Of a stretch of DNA of 64,000 bases, positions 44,497 through 53,073 are shown piece by piece. A program made the position numbers and the translations under genes. The notes under the pieces are model-generated. The model searched no databases and was not told the DNA's origin. It saw nothing but the letters and a program-made list of their open reading frames with translations. Position 1 is the first letter of the stretch. Each line of letters begins with the position of its first letter. Source of the stretch: Runella sp. SP2 (GTDB lineage Bacteria; Bacteroidota; Bacteroidia; Cytophagales; Spirosomataceae); NCBI RefSeq assembly GCF_003711225.1, contig NZ_CP031030.1, forward strand, positions 2,356,001 through 2,420,000. Reading direction: 5' to 3'.

Positions 44497-44961
44497 ATGA
44501 AAAAAGCATTTTTGTCTTTATCGGTTGCGCTTGTGTTCATTATGTCATCTTGTAAGAAAGAAGAAGAAGCAGCGCCAAAATCTCTTTACGAACGTTTGGG
44601 TGGAGTTGATGCCATCTCAGCTGTTGTGGATCAGTTTATTACTAACGTAGCAGCTGACCCTAACATGGTTCGTACGTTTACGCCACTTCTACAAGAAGTA
44701 CAAAAAGGCAACACAGCTCGCTTAACAGCCCTTCGTAACAACTTGATTGACCAGATTGGTGAAGCCAGTGGTGGTCCTCAAAAATACAAAGGCAAAGACA
44801 TGGTAACAGCTCACAAAGGTATGAATATCACTGATACTGAGTTTAATTCATTGGTCAATGACTTGGTAATGGCCTTGAATAAATTCAATGTACCATCTAC
44901 CGAGCAAAACGAACTTTTAGGTGTTTTAGGAGGCTTGAAAGGCCAAATCGTTGGCAAATAG
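44497..44961 (+). CDS. Lipoprotein truncated haemoglobin (group 1, TrHbN-like)
   Basis: The 154-residue protein has a lipobox (MKKAFLSLSVALVFIMSSC, Cys19) and a globin domain starting SLYERLGGVDAI, the TrHbN signature, with GGPQKYKGKDM and TAHKGMNIT; His106 is the expected proximal haem ligand. Most truncated globins are cytoplasmic; here lipidation would place it in the periplasm or outer membrane. It could bind O2 or NO at the envelope. It lies with an HMA-like gene next to an ECF sigma module. Confidence 0.85.
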   Translation: MKKAFLSLSVALVFIMSSCKKEEEAAPKSLYERLGGVDAISAVVDQFITNVAADPNMVRTFTPLLQEVQKGNTARLTALRNNLIDQIGEASGGPQKYKGKDMVTAHKGMNITDTEFNSLVNDLVMALNKFNVPSTEQNELLGVLGGLKGQIVGK

Positions 44962-44988
44962 TAGGGTCTGGTTGGGTAGTTGAGTATT

Positions 44989-45021
44989 ACAGCAGGGCAA
45001 ATTGCCCTGCTGTTTTTTTTT
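44989..45021 (+). terminator. Terminator after the globin gene
   Basis: ACAGCAGGGCAA (44989-45000) pairs with TTGCCCTGCTGT (45002-45013), followed by eight further T residues. It overlaps the convergent methyltransferase stop at 45020. Confidence 0.92.
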
Positions 45022-46249
45022 ACTCAACCCAAAGTACCAACCCTTTGAGGTAGCTTCCTTCAGGATGGAAAAGATTGACGGGGTGGTCGGCGGGCTGCGT
45101 AATTTGGTGTAAAACTCGCACTTGACGCCCTGCCTCGATGGCCGCTGCTACAATGGTATTGTAGAATAACTCACGGTCCACTACTTGCGAACACGAAAAG
45201 GTAAACAATATCCCGTTTGGTTTTAAATGCTTGATGCCCTCTGCATTCAATCGCTTATACCCTTGTACGGCGCGATGACGCGCCGACATGCTCTTGGCAT
45301 AGGCTGGTGGATCAAGAATCATCAAATCGTAAGTACCAGTTGTTTCTTTTAGAAACTTCATTACGTCTTCTGCATACGAGTTGTGGTTTGGTGTCTCACC
45401 AAAATTGGCTTCCACATTTCGTTCCGTCAATTCAATCGCTTTTTTGGAGGCATCCACCGAATCGACCGATTGTGCTCCTTCTGCCAAAGCATAAATAGAA
45501 AAACCTCCCGAATAGCAAAACGCATTCAGTACATTTTTCCCTTTGGCATAGCTTCCCAACAACCGTCGGTTATCGCGTTGATCGAGGAAAAAGCCCGTTT
45601 TTTGCCCAGTTTCCCAATCAATCAAAAAAGTATGTCCATTTTCTTTGACAGGATGCGGTACTGGACAACTGCCGAATACGTACCCGTTTTGGGTAGTTTT
45701 GGCAAATTCATCGGGCAAGGTATCGGCACTTTTATTATAAATGGCTTTCAAATCACTGCCGTACAACTCCTGCAGTGCTTGCGCCAACTCATTGAGCACA
45801 CGATACATCCCAATCGAATGGGCTTGAATAACCAACACTCCGTTGTAGAAGTCGATAATAAGCCCAGGTAAACCATCCCCTTCGCCGTGTACCAAACGGT
45901 AGCTGTTGGTGATGGTTTCCTCACTCCCCCATTGGGTGGCAAACAACTGCTGGCGGACGGTCAACGCTTTTTGCAATTTCTGTTTCCAAAAATCGACGTT
46001 GGGTACAATTTGTTCAAAACTGAACAATTTTACGGCAATGTTGCCATTATGATAATGCCCCGTTGCTAGGTACTGGCCACGGCTATCACAAACTTCAACG
46101 ATTTCACCGTCAGTTGGTTGGCCTTTGATTCGGGCGATAGCTCCCGAAAAAACCCACGGATGAAACCGCCGTACGGCTTCGTCGCGATTGGGTTTTAGAT
46201 ATACAATTGGAAAAGAATGCACGAAGATATTTATTAATTGGAAAGACAA
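45020..46249 (-). CDS. RlmI-like class I SAM-dependent rRNA (cytosine-C5) methyltransferase
   Basis: The 409-residue protein has an N-terminal PUA domain (YLKPNRDEAVRRFHPWVFSGAI), a central region with GLIIDFYNGVLVIQ, a SAM-binding NAFCYSGGFSIYA motif and the catalytic LDPPAYAKS, ending in a motif VI segment (LFTFSCSQVV with catalytic Cys). RlmI methylates C1962 of 23S rRNA. The assigned start precedes the PUA domain by about 17 residues and overlaps upstream non-coding sequence of the divergent TIM-barrel gene. Confidence 0.9.
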   Translation of the reverse strand: MSFQLINIFVHSFPIVYLKPNRDEAVRRFHPWVFSGAIARIKGQPTDGEIVEVCDSRGQYLATGHYHNGNIAVKLFSFEQIVPNVDFWKQKLQKALTVRQQLFATQWGSEETITNSYRLVHGEGDGLPGLIIDFYNGVLVIQAHSIGMYRVLNELAQALQELYGSDLKAIYNKSADTLPDEFAKTTQNGYVFGSCPVPHPVKENGHTFLIDWETGQKTGFFLDQRDNRRLLGSYAKGKNVLNAFCYSGGFSIYALAEGAQSVDSVDASKKAIELTERNVEANFGETPNHNSYAEDVMKFLKETTGTYDLMILDPPAYAKSMSARHRAVQGYKRLNAEGIKHLKPNGILFTFSCSQVVDRELFYNTIVAAAIEAGRQVRVLHQITQPADHPVNLFHPEGSYLKGLVLWVE

Positions 46250-46320
46250 AAATACTTAGCTCAATGCAAGTAGAAAGCACATTTTTCGTTTTTTTTCCTG
46301 AAACTAACCACCAATCACCA

Positions 46321-47160
46321 ATGAATCGTCGCGATTTTTTGAAACAAACCTCCGCATTAAGCGCGGGAATTGCCCTCACACCAAGTCTTTTTACTGAAGC
46401 GAAACCCATCAAAAAATTTGGAATTCAGCTTTACAGCGTTCGTGATTTGATGCCAAAAGATGCCAAAGGAACCATGAAAAAACTGGCTGAAATGGGCTAT
46501 ACACAATTTGAAAGCTACGGCGGGCCTGACTTTTTGTGGGGAATGTCGCCGAAAGAATGTAAAACTTTTTTGGGTGATATGGGCGTCAAAATGGTAAGTA
46601 CGCACTTTGACATGAACAAAGACCTCGACAAAAACATCGAGCGTGGCGCCGAAGCAGGCCTTAAATACATGCTTTGTCCTTATCTAGGGCCTCAAAAAAC
46701 GATTGATGAATGGAAGAAAAAAGCTGATTTGTTTAACCAAGTGGGAGAAAAAGTGACCAACGCGGGAATGAAATTTGGCTACCACAACCACGATTACTCT
46801 TTTAAGCCACTCGAAGGCCAAATTCCGCACGAAGTGCTTTTGGCAAACACTGACCCCAAAAAGGTGATGTTTGAATTGGATTTGTGCTGGATTGTAGCAG
46901 CGGGACAAGATGCTGTTGAGCACTTCAAAAAGTATGGAAAACGCTACGAATTGGTACACATCAAAGACATGGTAAAAGACAGTAGCGGCAAAGTAACCCA
47001 GAAAGATTTGGGGCAAGGCTCAATTGACTTTGTGACGATTTTGAAAGCTGCCAAAAAAGCGGGGGTAAAATACTACCTAGTTGAACAAGAACAATACCCT
47101 GGAGCGTCGATTGATAGCATCAAAGTAGATGCCGATTGGATGAAACAACTTTCGATTTAA
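46321..47160 (+). CDS. Tat-exported sugar phosphate isomerase/epimerase-like TIM-barrel protein
   Basis: The start at MNRRDFLKQTSALSAGIALT places a twin-arginine signal (RRDFLK). The 279-residue protein has an AP-endonuclease-2/xylose-isomerase barrel: FGIQLYSVRDLMPKD, GMKFGYHNHDYSF (metal-binding His/Asp), MFELDLCWIVAAGQD, YELVHIKDM and YYLVEQEQYPG. It probably epimerises or isomerises a sugar in the periplasm. The frame upstream of the ATG overlaps the divergent methyltransferase gene and is not coding. Confidence 0.9.
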   Translation: MNRRDFLKQTSALSAGIALTPSLFTEAKPIKKFGIQLYSVRDLMPKDAKGTMKKLAEMGYTQFESYGGPDFLWGMSPKECKTFLGDMGVKMVSTHFDMNKDLDKNIERGAEAGLKYMLCPYLGPQKTIDEWKKKADLFNQVGEKVTNAGMKFGYHNHDYSFKPLEGQIPHEVLLANTDPKKVMFELDLCWIVAAGQDAVEHFKKYGKRYELVHIKDMVKDSSGKVTQKDLGQGSIDFVTILKAAKKAGVKYYLVEQEQYPGASIDSIKVDADWMKQLSI

Positions 47161-47168
47161 TATTAATC

Positions 47169-47222
47169 AACCTCCCGAAAGTTTGGAAGAACCTCCCGAA
47201 AGTTTAAAACTTTCGGGAGGTT
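47169..47222 (+). terminator. Terminator with a duplicated left arm
   Basis: AACCTCCCGAAAGTTT (47190-47205) pairs perfectly with AAACTTTCGGGAGGTT (47207-47222), followed by TTGG. An exact second copy of the left arm lies at 47169-47184, so either copy could pair with the right arm. It ends the TIM-barrel gene and lies just before the convergent SanA-like stop. Confidence 0.85.
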
Positions 47223-47232
47223 TTGGTTTATC

Positions 47233-47919
47233 TCACTCCCCTTCTCGCACTCCCGCTTCGGGTTTGAGGACGTACACGTCCAACATCGCCTTAGGACGGG
47301 CAAGGTACTCACGGAGCAAGGTTTTAAGCGAATAGCCATCGGGTACATCTTGCGCGGCAAATCCGACGGCATCCACCCCTTCATGTTCGGCTAAATAAAG
47401 CGCTCGGGCATTGTGAAAATTTTGGGAAATTATCGTCACACGTTCTTGGCCATACACCTCACGGCTCCTGACAACGGAATCAAACGTTCGATAGCCTGCG
47501 GTGTCAAGTAGCAATACATCTTCAGGAATCCCCAATTTTGTCAATGCTTGTTTCATGGCTTTGGGTTCGTCGTACGTTTCGGCTTCTTTGTTACCGCTCA
47601 AAATCAGGTACTTGACTTTTCCCTCTTTAAACAATAGTGCCGAGGCTTCCATTCGGTATTTAAAAAACAAGTTTTCCTTCCCACGTGCGACGTATTTGCT
47701 TGTCCCCAAAACCAGCCCAACGTCGTTGGAAGGTAAAGAAGAAACGTCAAAAAATACCCTATGGCGGGTCGTTAGTACCACAATCCAATTACACAACAAC
47801 ACTGCCACTACCACTCCAAACACCGACCACAAGCCCGCCTTGATGAGTTTTTTCATCAAAGAGACCCGCAAACGGCGCGAATGGCGAATGGCGTTGATAT
47901 GTAAAAAAGCGGTTTTCAC
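47233..47919 (-). CDS. SanA/YdcF-family (DUF218) envelope protein
   Basis: The 228-residue protein has one N-terminal membrane segment (AGLWSVFGVVVAVLLCNWIVVL) and a DUF218 domain: DVGLVLGTSKYVARGKENLFFKYRM, YLILSGNKEAETYDEPKAM, DTAGYRTFDSVVRSREVY and ISQNFHNARALYLAEHEG. SanA homologues affect envelope barrier function (vancomycin exclusion). The start at 47919 is 12 bp after the parC stop; the ATG at 47856 would drop a basic N-terminal stretch and is also possible. Confidence 0.88.
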   Translation of the reverse strand: MKTAFLHINAIRHSRRLRVSLMKKLIKAGLWSVFGVVVAVLLCNWIVVLTTRHRVFFDVSSLPSNDVGLVLGTSKYVARGKENLFFKYRMEASALLFKEGKVKYLILSGNKEAETYDEPKAMKQALTKLGIPEDVLLLDTAGYRTFDSVVRSREVYGQERVTIISQNFHNARALYLAEHEGVDAVGFAAQDVPDGYSLKTLLREYLARPKAMLDVYVLKPEAGVREGE

Positions 47920-47931
47920 ATTGCTCGTTTT

Positions 47932-50592
47932 TTAGAATAGCCCCAACTGCCCCGTCTCATCGGGAGCTGTGGGTGGGGTTTGAGGTGACGTTTCGTCTTC
48001 TTCAGACGACGCGGCTATTTCTGGTGATTCATTTTCAACAATTTCTGGTTCGGCTATTTCCGCTTGAATGGATTCGAGCTGCTTTATTTCTTTGATTTTC
48101 AAAGCAGAAACCCGATTGCCCAGGGCTTTCCAGCCTCTTACCTCTACAAATTCATCCAAAGTATATTGTTCAACCTGGTTCTCCGTTTTGCTCTTTTCTA
48201 TCACCACTTCCATGCGTGGATGTACGTCCGTAGAAACAAAAACGATTTTAGACCCCTTGTTTTCACCAATAAACGAAAATTTCTTATCGGTGGTTGTGGT
48301 TTCTATTTTAAAACGCTTGGCAAAGTAATTTTTTTGTACCGATTCGTAATAAACTGCCGTAATAGGTTTTTCAGGAACAAACTTCTCCAAAAGCACCAGC
48401 TCTTTGGGTTCATAACGGTTGGTCAAATCAAAGCTGGTAAGTTCGTATGTACCTTCTTTGTAAAGAACTAAAATCAGGTCGCCATTGTCAAAATTACCCA
48501 AATAACGCCCTCGTTCGTCACGATTCAAACGACCTAGCACTTCGTCGTACCACAAGTCAACGCCACCGAGTGTTGAGGCTCCTGCCGATTTAAAGGCTAT
48601 TTTGCGGACGGGATACTTGGTCAGTACATTTCCCATGGCCGAGCGATTTTTGACTGCTAACTTAGAAAAATCAAAATCAAAAATCTTGATTCGTGCCGTA
48701 CTTTGGGCAGTTAAATTTACCGTAATTATTTCCGCTTCACCGTTGTCATTGGCACTAAAATACGTCATTTTCGACTTGTTTGTCCCCAATGACACGTCAT
48801 AATCTTTGTCGCGCGTGATACCCGTGACGGCAAAACGTTTGGCATAGCTTACCCCTGATTTACCATCAAGGTAGGTGACATTATATATTTTACGCTCGTC
48901 GTTTTTCTTAAACACCGACACATAAACAATGTCTTTACCTACAAAAACTTTATCAGCTACGCGAACAATTTTGTATTTCCCATCACGTCGAAACACAATG
49001 ATGTCGTCAATATCCGAACAGTCCATGACGTATTCATCTTTTTTCAATCCATAACCAATAAAACCTTCTTCGCGGTTAACGTACAGTTTTTGGTTTGCAG
49101 CTGCTACGACGGTCGCCGCAATGGTATTAAACGAACGAATTTCGGTACGACGCCCACGGTCTTTGCCATATTTTTTCAACAAATCTTTGAAATAATTGAT
49201 GGCATAGCGTGTCAAATGAACGAGGTTATCTTCCACTTCGGCCAACTCCGCCTCTAGGCGTTTCATGGCTTCATCAGCCTTAAAGGCATCGTATTTTGAA
49301 ATACGTTTGATGCGCAATTCGGTCAAGCGCAGAATATCCTCTTCGACAATTTCGCGGTAAAAGTCATTTTTATATGGTGTTAGTCCCGCATCAATCGTTT
49401 GAATAACCGCCTCAAACGTTTCGCACTCTTCAATATCGCGGTAAATGCGATTTTCGATAAAGATTTTCTCTAATGAACTGTATAAAAGTTTTTCTTTTAG
49501 CTCAAATCGTTTGATTTCTAGCTCACGTTTGAGCAAATGTACTGTTTGGTCGGTACACGTTTTTAAGATTTGAGAAACCGTCACAAAGTGGGGTTTTTCG
49601 TCGATAATCACGCAGGCATTTGGCGAAATACTTACCTCACACTCCGTAAAAGCATACAAAGCATCAATGGTAATGTCGGGCGAAACGCCTGGAGCAAGGT
49701 GGATAACAATCTCCACGTCCCTTGCCGTGAGGTCTTCCACCGCTTGCATTCCCTTTTCGGGTTTTTTAATCTTAATTTTCCCTTCCTCGCTGGCCTTGAT
49801 TATCGAATCCTTGATGGAAGTCGTGGTTGTTCCAAACGGAATTTCACGAATCACCAACGTTTTCTTATCAAGCTCTTCAATTTTGGCCCGCACGCGAATT
49901 TTTCCGCTCCGAAGTCCATCGTTGTAGTTAGTTACATCGACAAACCCTCCCGTTGGAAAATCAGGGTATAACGTAAACGGCAATCCTTTCAAATAAGCCA
50001 TTGACGCCTCAATCAATTCCACAAAATTATGCGGCATGATTTTGGTCGAAAGCCCCACGGCAATCCCTTCCACCCCCATGGCCAAGAGCAACGGAAACTT
50101 CACGGGTAGCGTAACAGGCTCTCGTTTACGGCCGTCGTAGCTCATTTGCCACTCGGTTGTATCTTCATTAAAAACTACGTCGTTGCCAAACTTAGAAAGG
50201 CGCACTTCGATGTAGCGAGCGGCAGCTGCGCCATCCCCCGTTCGGATGTCACCCCAGCTACCTTGGGTATCAAACACCAGGTCTTTTTGACCCATGTTGA
50301 CAATCGCTTCGTTGATTGACGCGTCGCCGTGCGGGTGAAACTGCATGGTAGCCCCAATCACGTTGGCTACTTTGTTAAAGCGCCCATCGTCCATTTCTTT
50401 CAGCGCATGAAGAATACGGCGCTGCACAGGTTTTAGGCCATCCTCGATGTTGGGTACGGCTCGCTCTAGGATTACATAAGAGGCATAATCCAAAAACCAG
50501 TTTTGATACATATCCGACACCACCAACTGGTCGTGGCGGGTGTGTTCAAGGGGATTTTGGTCTTCGGGTAAAGTGTCGTTAATTTCGCTCAT
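47932..50592 (-). CDS. parC: DNA topoisomerase IV subunit A
   Basis: The start at MSEINDTLPEDQNPLE gives 886 residues; the open frame extends 22 codons further. The type IIA topoisomerase core is clear: EDGLKPVQRRILHALKEM, FHPHGDASINEAIVNMGQ and AARYIEVRLSKF, whose Tyr attacks DNA. The C-terminal beta-pinwheel lacks the GyrA-box (QRRGGKG), so ParC rather than GyrA is favoured. The acidic, Pro-rich C-terminal tail ends GQLGLF. The ParE partner is outside the window. The SanA-like gene follows by 12 bp. Confidence 0.9.
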   Translation of the reverse strand: MSEINDTLPEDQNPLEHTRHDQLVVSDMYQNWFLDYASYVILERAVPNIEDGLKPVQRRILHALKEMDDGRFNKVANVIGATMQFHPHGDASINEAIVNMGQKDLVFDTQGSWGDIRTGDGAAAARYIEVRLSKFGNDVVFNEDTTEWQMSYDGRKREPVTLPVKFPLLLAMGVEGIAVGLSTKIMPHNFVELIEASMAYLKGLPFTLYPDFPTGGFVDVTNYNDGLRSGKIRVRAKIEELDKKTLVIREIPFGTTTTSIKDSIIKASEEGKIKIKKPEKGMQAVEDLTARDVEIVIHLAPGVSPDITIDALYAFTECEVSISPNACVIIDEKPHFVTVSQILKTCTDQTVHLLKRELEIKRFELKEKLLYSSLEKIFIENRIYRDIEECETFEAVIQTIDAGLTPYKNDFYREIVEEDILRLTELRIKRISKYDAFKADEAMKRLEAELAEVEDNLVHLTRYAINYFKDLLKKYGKDRGRRTEIRSFNTIAATVVAAANQKLYVNREEGFIGYGLKKDEYVMDCSDIDDIIVFRRDGKYKIVRVADKVFVGKDIVYVSVFKKNDERKIYNVTYLDGKSGVSYAKRFAVTGITRDKDYDVSLGTNKSKMTYFSANDNGEAEIITVNLTAQSTARIKIFDFDFSKLAVKNRSAMGNVLTKYPVRKIAFKSAGASTLGGVDLWYDEVLGRLNRDERGRYLGNFDNGDLILVLYKEGTYELTSFDLTNRYEPKELVLLEKFVPEKPITAVYYESVQKNYFAKRFKIETTTTDKKFSFIGENKGSKIVFVSTDVHPRMEVVIEKSKTENQVEQYTLDEFVEVRGWKALGNRVSALKIKEIKQLESIQAEIAEPEIVENESPEIAASSEEDETSPQTPPTAPDETGQLGLF

Positions 50593-50723
50593 CGGTTCGT
50601 ATTGAGTGCCACGTAATGTAAGGGTTTTATCAACCCTTTTACCAAAATAGTCGCTCAATCGCTATTGGTAAATTACAATTTTTTAACACGTAAATATACA
50701 AAAAAATGTCCAAAAATCACGTT

Positions 50724-51614
50724 TTAGACCCACTCAATACCTTTTTTTAGCATCGAAAGCGTGTATTCTTCGCGCGATTGAGAAACGGGACGATAATCGT
50801 ATTCCCAGCCTGCTAAAGGTGGCAAACTCATTAAGATTGACTCCGTTCGTCCACCCGTTTCTAGTCCAAATTTTGTGCCACGGTCCCACACCAGATTAAA
50901 TTCCACGTAACGCCCACGGCGTACCAGCTGCCACTTTTTTTCTTCTTCACTATACGGAATATTAGCATTTTTTTTCATCAATGCCGTATAAGTGGGTGCA
51001 AAGGTTTCGCCTACAGCTTTGACAAATTCAAACAGCTGATTCTTCTGGGCGTCGGAGGTAGGTTTCAAATAATCGAAGAATATTCCTCCCACGCCACGGG
51101 TTTCTTGGCGGTGCGGCAAGAAGAAATAATCATCTGCCCAATTTTTAAATTTGGGATAGTAATTGACATCGTGGGCATCGCAGGTAGCTTTGAGTTGTTG
51201 GTGAAACCAGCGAGCATCCTCATCAACGACGTAATGCGGCGTCAGGTCAATCCCTCCCCCAAACCAGCTTGTGCCGTTGGACATCTCAAAGTAGCGAACA
51301 TTCATGTGAATGATGGGAACCATCGGGCTGTTGGGGTGCATCACAATCGACACCCCCGTGGCAAAATAATCGGCCCGCTCGGTGAGGTTCATTTGTTTCA
51401 TGAGCGCCTCGGAAGTTTGTCCCTGCACCGCCGAAAAATTGACACCTCCTTTTTCAAGGATATTTCCCGCCTGAATCAAGCGCGTTCGGCCACCGCCACC
51501 GCCGTGGTGTTGCCAAAGGTCTTCATGAAACTTGCCTTTTCCGTCGGTTTGTTCGATGGCTCTACAGATTTGGTCTTGTAACTGTTGGAAGTAATCAGAA
51601 ATCGTGTTACGCAT
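50724..51614 (-). CDS. hemF: Oxygen-dependent coproporphyrinogen III oxidase
   Basis: The 296-residue protein matches HemF: HHGGGGGRTRLIQAGNILEKGGVNFS, MHPNSPMVPIIHMNVRYFE, WFGGGIDLTPHY, FFDYLKP and RRGRYVEFNLVWDRGTKFGL. It oxidatively decarboxylates coproporphyrinogen III in haem synthesis. It lies eight bp after the methyltransferase stop, in a minus-strand gene row with the TrmN6-like and RNase H genes, likely one transcript. Confidence 0.97.
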   Translation of the reverse strand: MRNTISDYFQQLQDQICRAIEQTDGKGKFHEDLWQHHGGGGGRTRLIQAGNILEKGGVNFSAVQGQTSEALMKQMNLTERADYFATGVSIVMHPNSPMVPIIHMNVRYFEMSNGTSWFGGGIDLTPHYVVDEDARWFHQQLKATCDAHDVNYYPKFKNWADDYFFLPHRQETRGVGGIFFDYLKPTSDAQKNQLFEFVKAVGETFAPTYTALMKKNANIPYSEEEKKWQLVRRGRYVEFNLVWDRGTKFGLETGGRTESILMSLPPLAGWEYDYRPVSQSREEYTLSMLKKGIEWV

Positions 51615-51622
51615 TTTTTAAT

Positions 51623-52339
51623 TTAAAAAATCAAATAATAGTCTTTTAATAAAGTACGAAAACCCTCAGAATACTTACCATCCCCTTCATGAATGGTAAG
51701 TTTCTCTATCTGCAAGGGCTTATTTTGCCACTGGAAGGTCGTTATAAGTCGAAAAAGTGCTTTTTCTTCTCGTTGAAAAACTTGTAATTGCTTGACAGGC
51801 CAAAGTCCTTTTTCCTGCATAAGCTCGGTCAATTTTTGGGTTTCAAAAGGTGGCAACAACACCACAAATCGGCCTTTTTTTAAGAGCAATTGGGCGACTG
51901 AATTGGCCAATTCGGCCAACGTAAGACTCTCGGTATGCAGCGCTTGGTTTTTAATTTCGTTGGTAGAAAGCAAGTGATTTTCAAAAAAGGGAGGATTACT
52001 GATAATAAAATCGTAGCCCTTTTCTTTATCCCAATTCTGGAGAGCAGTTTCATAAACCCGTATCCGTTCGGCAAAAGGGCTTTGACTGACATTTTCTTGG
52101 GCTTGTTCGGCACTTGAGGGCTCAATTTCGATGGCATCGATGCGCAAATTTTCGTTCCTTTGCGCTACCATCAAGGCCAGCACGCCAGTCCCTGTGCCAA
52201 TATCCAGCCCTCTTTTCACCCCGTCCACCGACGCGTACGCCCCTAGCAAACAGGCTTCTGTACATACCCGCAATGAACTGCGGTCGTGCCAGACAGTAAA
52301 TTGTTTGAACTTAAAATAGGGGTTTGAACTACGTCCCAT
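51623..52339 (-). CDS. tRNA1(Val) (adenine-37-N6)-methyltransferase, TrmN6/YfiC type
   Basis: The 238-residue protein has a SAM-binding DIGTGTGVLALMVAQ and the amino-methyltransferase motif SNPPFFENHLLS (NPPF), with FKQFTVWHDRSSLRVCTEA.LLGA at the N-terminus, the YfiC hallmark. It methylates A37 of a tRNA. The gene sits between RNase H (26-bp gap) and HemF. Confidence 0.9.
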   Translation of the reverse strand: MGRSSNPYFKFKQFTVWHDRSSLRVCTEACLLGAYASVDGVKRGLDIGTGTGVLALMVAQRNENLRIDAIEIEPSSAEQAQENVSQSPFAERIRVYETALQNWDKEKGYDFIISNPPFFENHLLSTNEIKNQALHTESLTLAELANSVAQLLLKKGRFVVLLPPFETQKLTELMQEKGLWPVKQLQVFQREEKALFRLITTFQWQNKPLQIEKLTIHEGDGKYSEGFRTLLKDYYLIF

Positions 52340-52365
52340 GTTGTTTGTTTAAAAAGATTATGCAA

Positions 52366-52998
52366 CTACTTTCGGCCAAAATCAGCGGGATTTTCCCCCC
52401 AATATTCCGTTTCCCATTTTAAAATTGAGTTCGAATAGGTATTTTTTGAAAGCCATTCTTCTGCCCGTTGCAGCATTTCGAACAACGCTTTGTTACGCGG
52501 AGTCACTTCCAGTTTGGTGTTGGCATGTTTACGTTTAATCCACGCCATAGCCGTTTTGGAGTCGGTATAAATGGGCAAATTGCTTTGGTGCTTTTGCAAG
52601 TACGCTAAACCGTGAACAATTGCCAAAAACTCACCAATATTGTTTGTCCCGTCCTGAAAAGGGCCTTGGTGAAACAGCTTTTGCCCCGTCCTGACATATA
52701 CTCCCTGATACTCCATATCGCCCGTGGCGGTGTTCCAAGCGGCATCAACTGCAATGCTTTCAGCGTTGGGTTTGCCCACATTGGCAGGGGCTTCTTTCAG
52801 CGCAGGCTTGGGTTTGCTCGGAGTAATAAATTCCCAATAACTTTTGCTAAGCGCAGCTTCTGCTTCTTTTAAAGTATCAAATGACTTGTATTTTGCCTCG
52901 GCAAAACCCTTGATTTGCGCCTCGCACTCGTCCCACTCCGTAAACACCCCACGACGGCGTCCTTCCCAAACTACGTAAAATTTTCTTTTTTTAGCCAT
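52366..52998 (-). CDS. rnhA: Ribonuclease H with N-terminal viroplasmin domain
   Basis: The 210-residue protein has an N-terminal viroplasmin-like domain (KFYVVWEGRRRGVFTEWDECEAQIKGF, residues about 5-55) that binds RNA-DNA hybrids, a linker, then a type 1 RNase H domain: SIAVDAAWNTATGDMEYQG (first Asp), NIGEFLAIVHGL (Glu), IYTDSKTAMAWI (Asp) and a final ENPADFGRK (Asp). It removes RNA from RNA-DNA hybrids. Upstream of the start is a TAnnTTTG box four bases before ATG, suggesting a leaderless message. Confidence 0.93.
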   Translation of the reverse strand: MAKKRKFYVVWEGRRRGVFTEWDECEAQIKGFAEAKYKSFDTLKEAEAALSKSYWEFITPSKPKPALKEAPANVGKPNAESIAVDAAWNTATGDMEYQGVYVRTGQKLFHQGPFQDGTNNIGEFLAIVHGLAYLQKHQSNLPIYTDSKTAMAWIKRKHANTKLEVTPRNKALFEMLQRAEEWLSKNTYSNSILKWETEYWGENPADFGRK

Positions 52999-53002
52999 GT
53001 TA

Positions 53003-53010
53003 CAAACATA
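53003..53010 (-). promoter_or_regulatory. Candidate leaderless -7 box for the RNase H gene
   Basis: On the minus strand TATGTTTG is followed by TAAC and the ATG at 52998, so transcription would start at or one or two bases before the start codon. No -33 TTG is seen at the usual spacing. Confidence 0.35.
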
Positions 53011-53073
53011 AAGAAAGTACGGGGTAAAAACGGAATCTCAACGCCTTTAGAAGGAAATTCCACTACAAATTCT

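Noticed and set aside
47932-50592. DNA gyrase subunit A
   Set aside because: The GyrA-box is not visible in the C-terminal pinwheel and length and tail fit ParC; gyrA is expected elsewhere.
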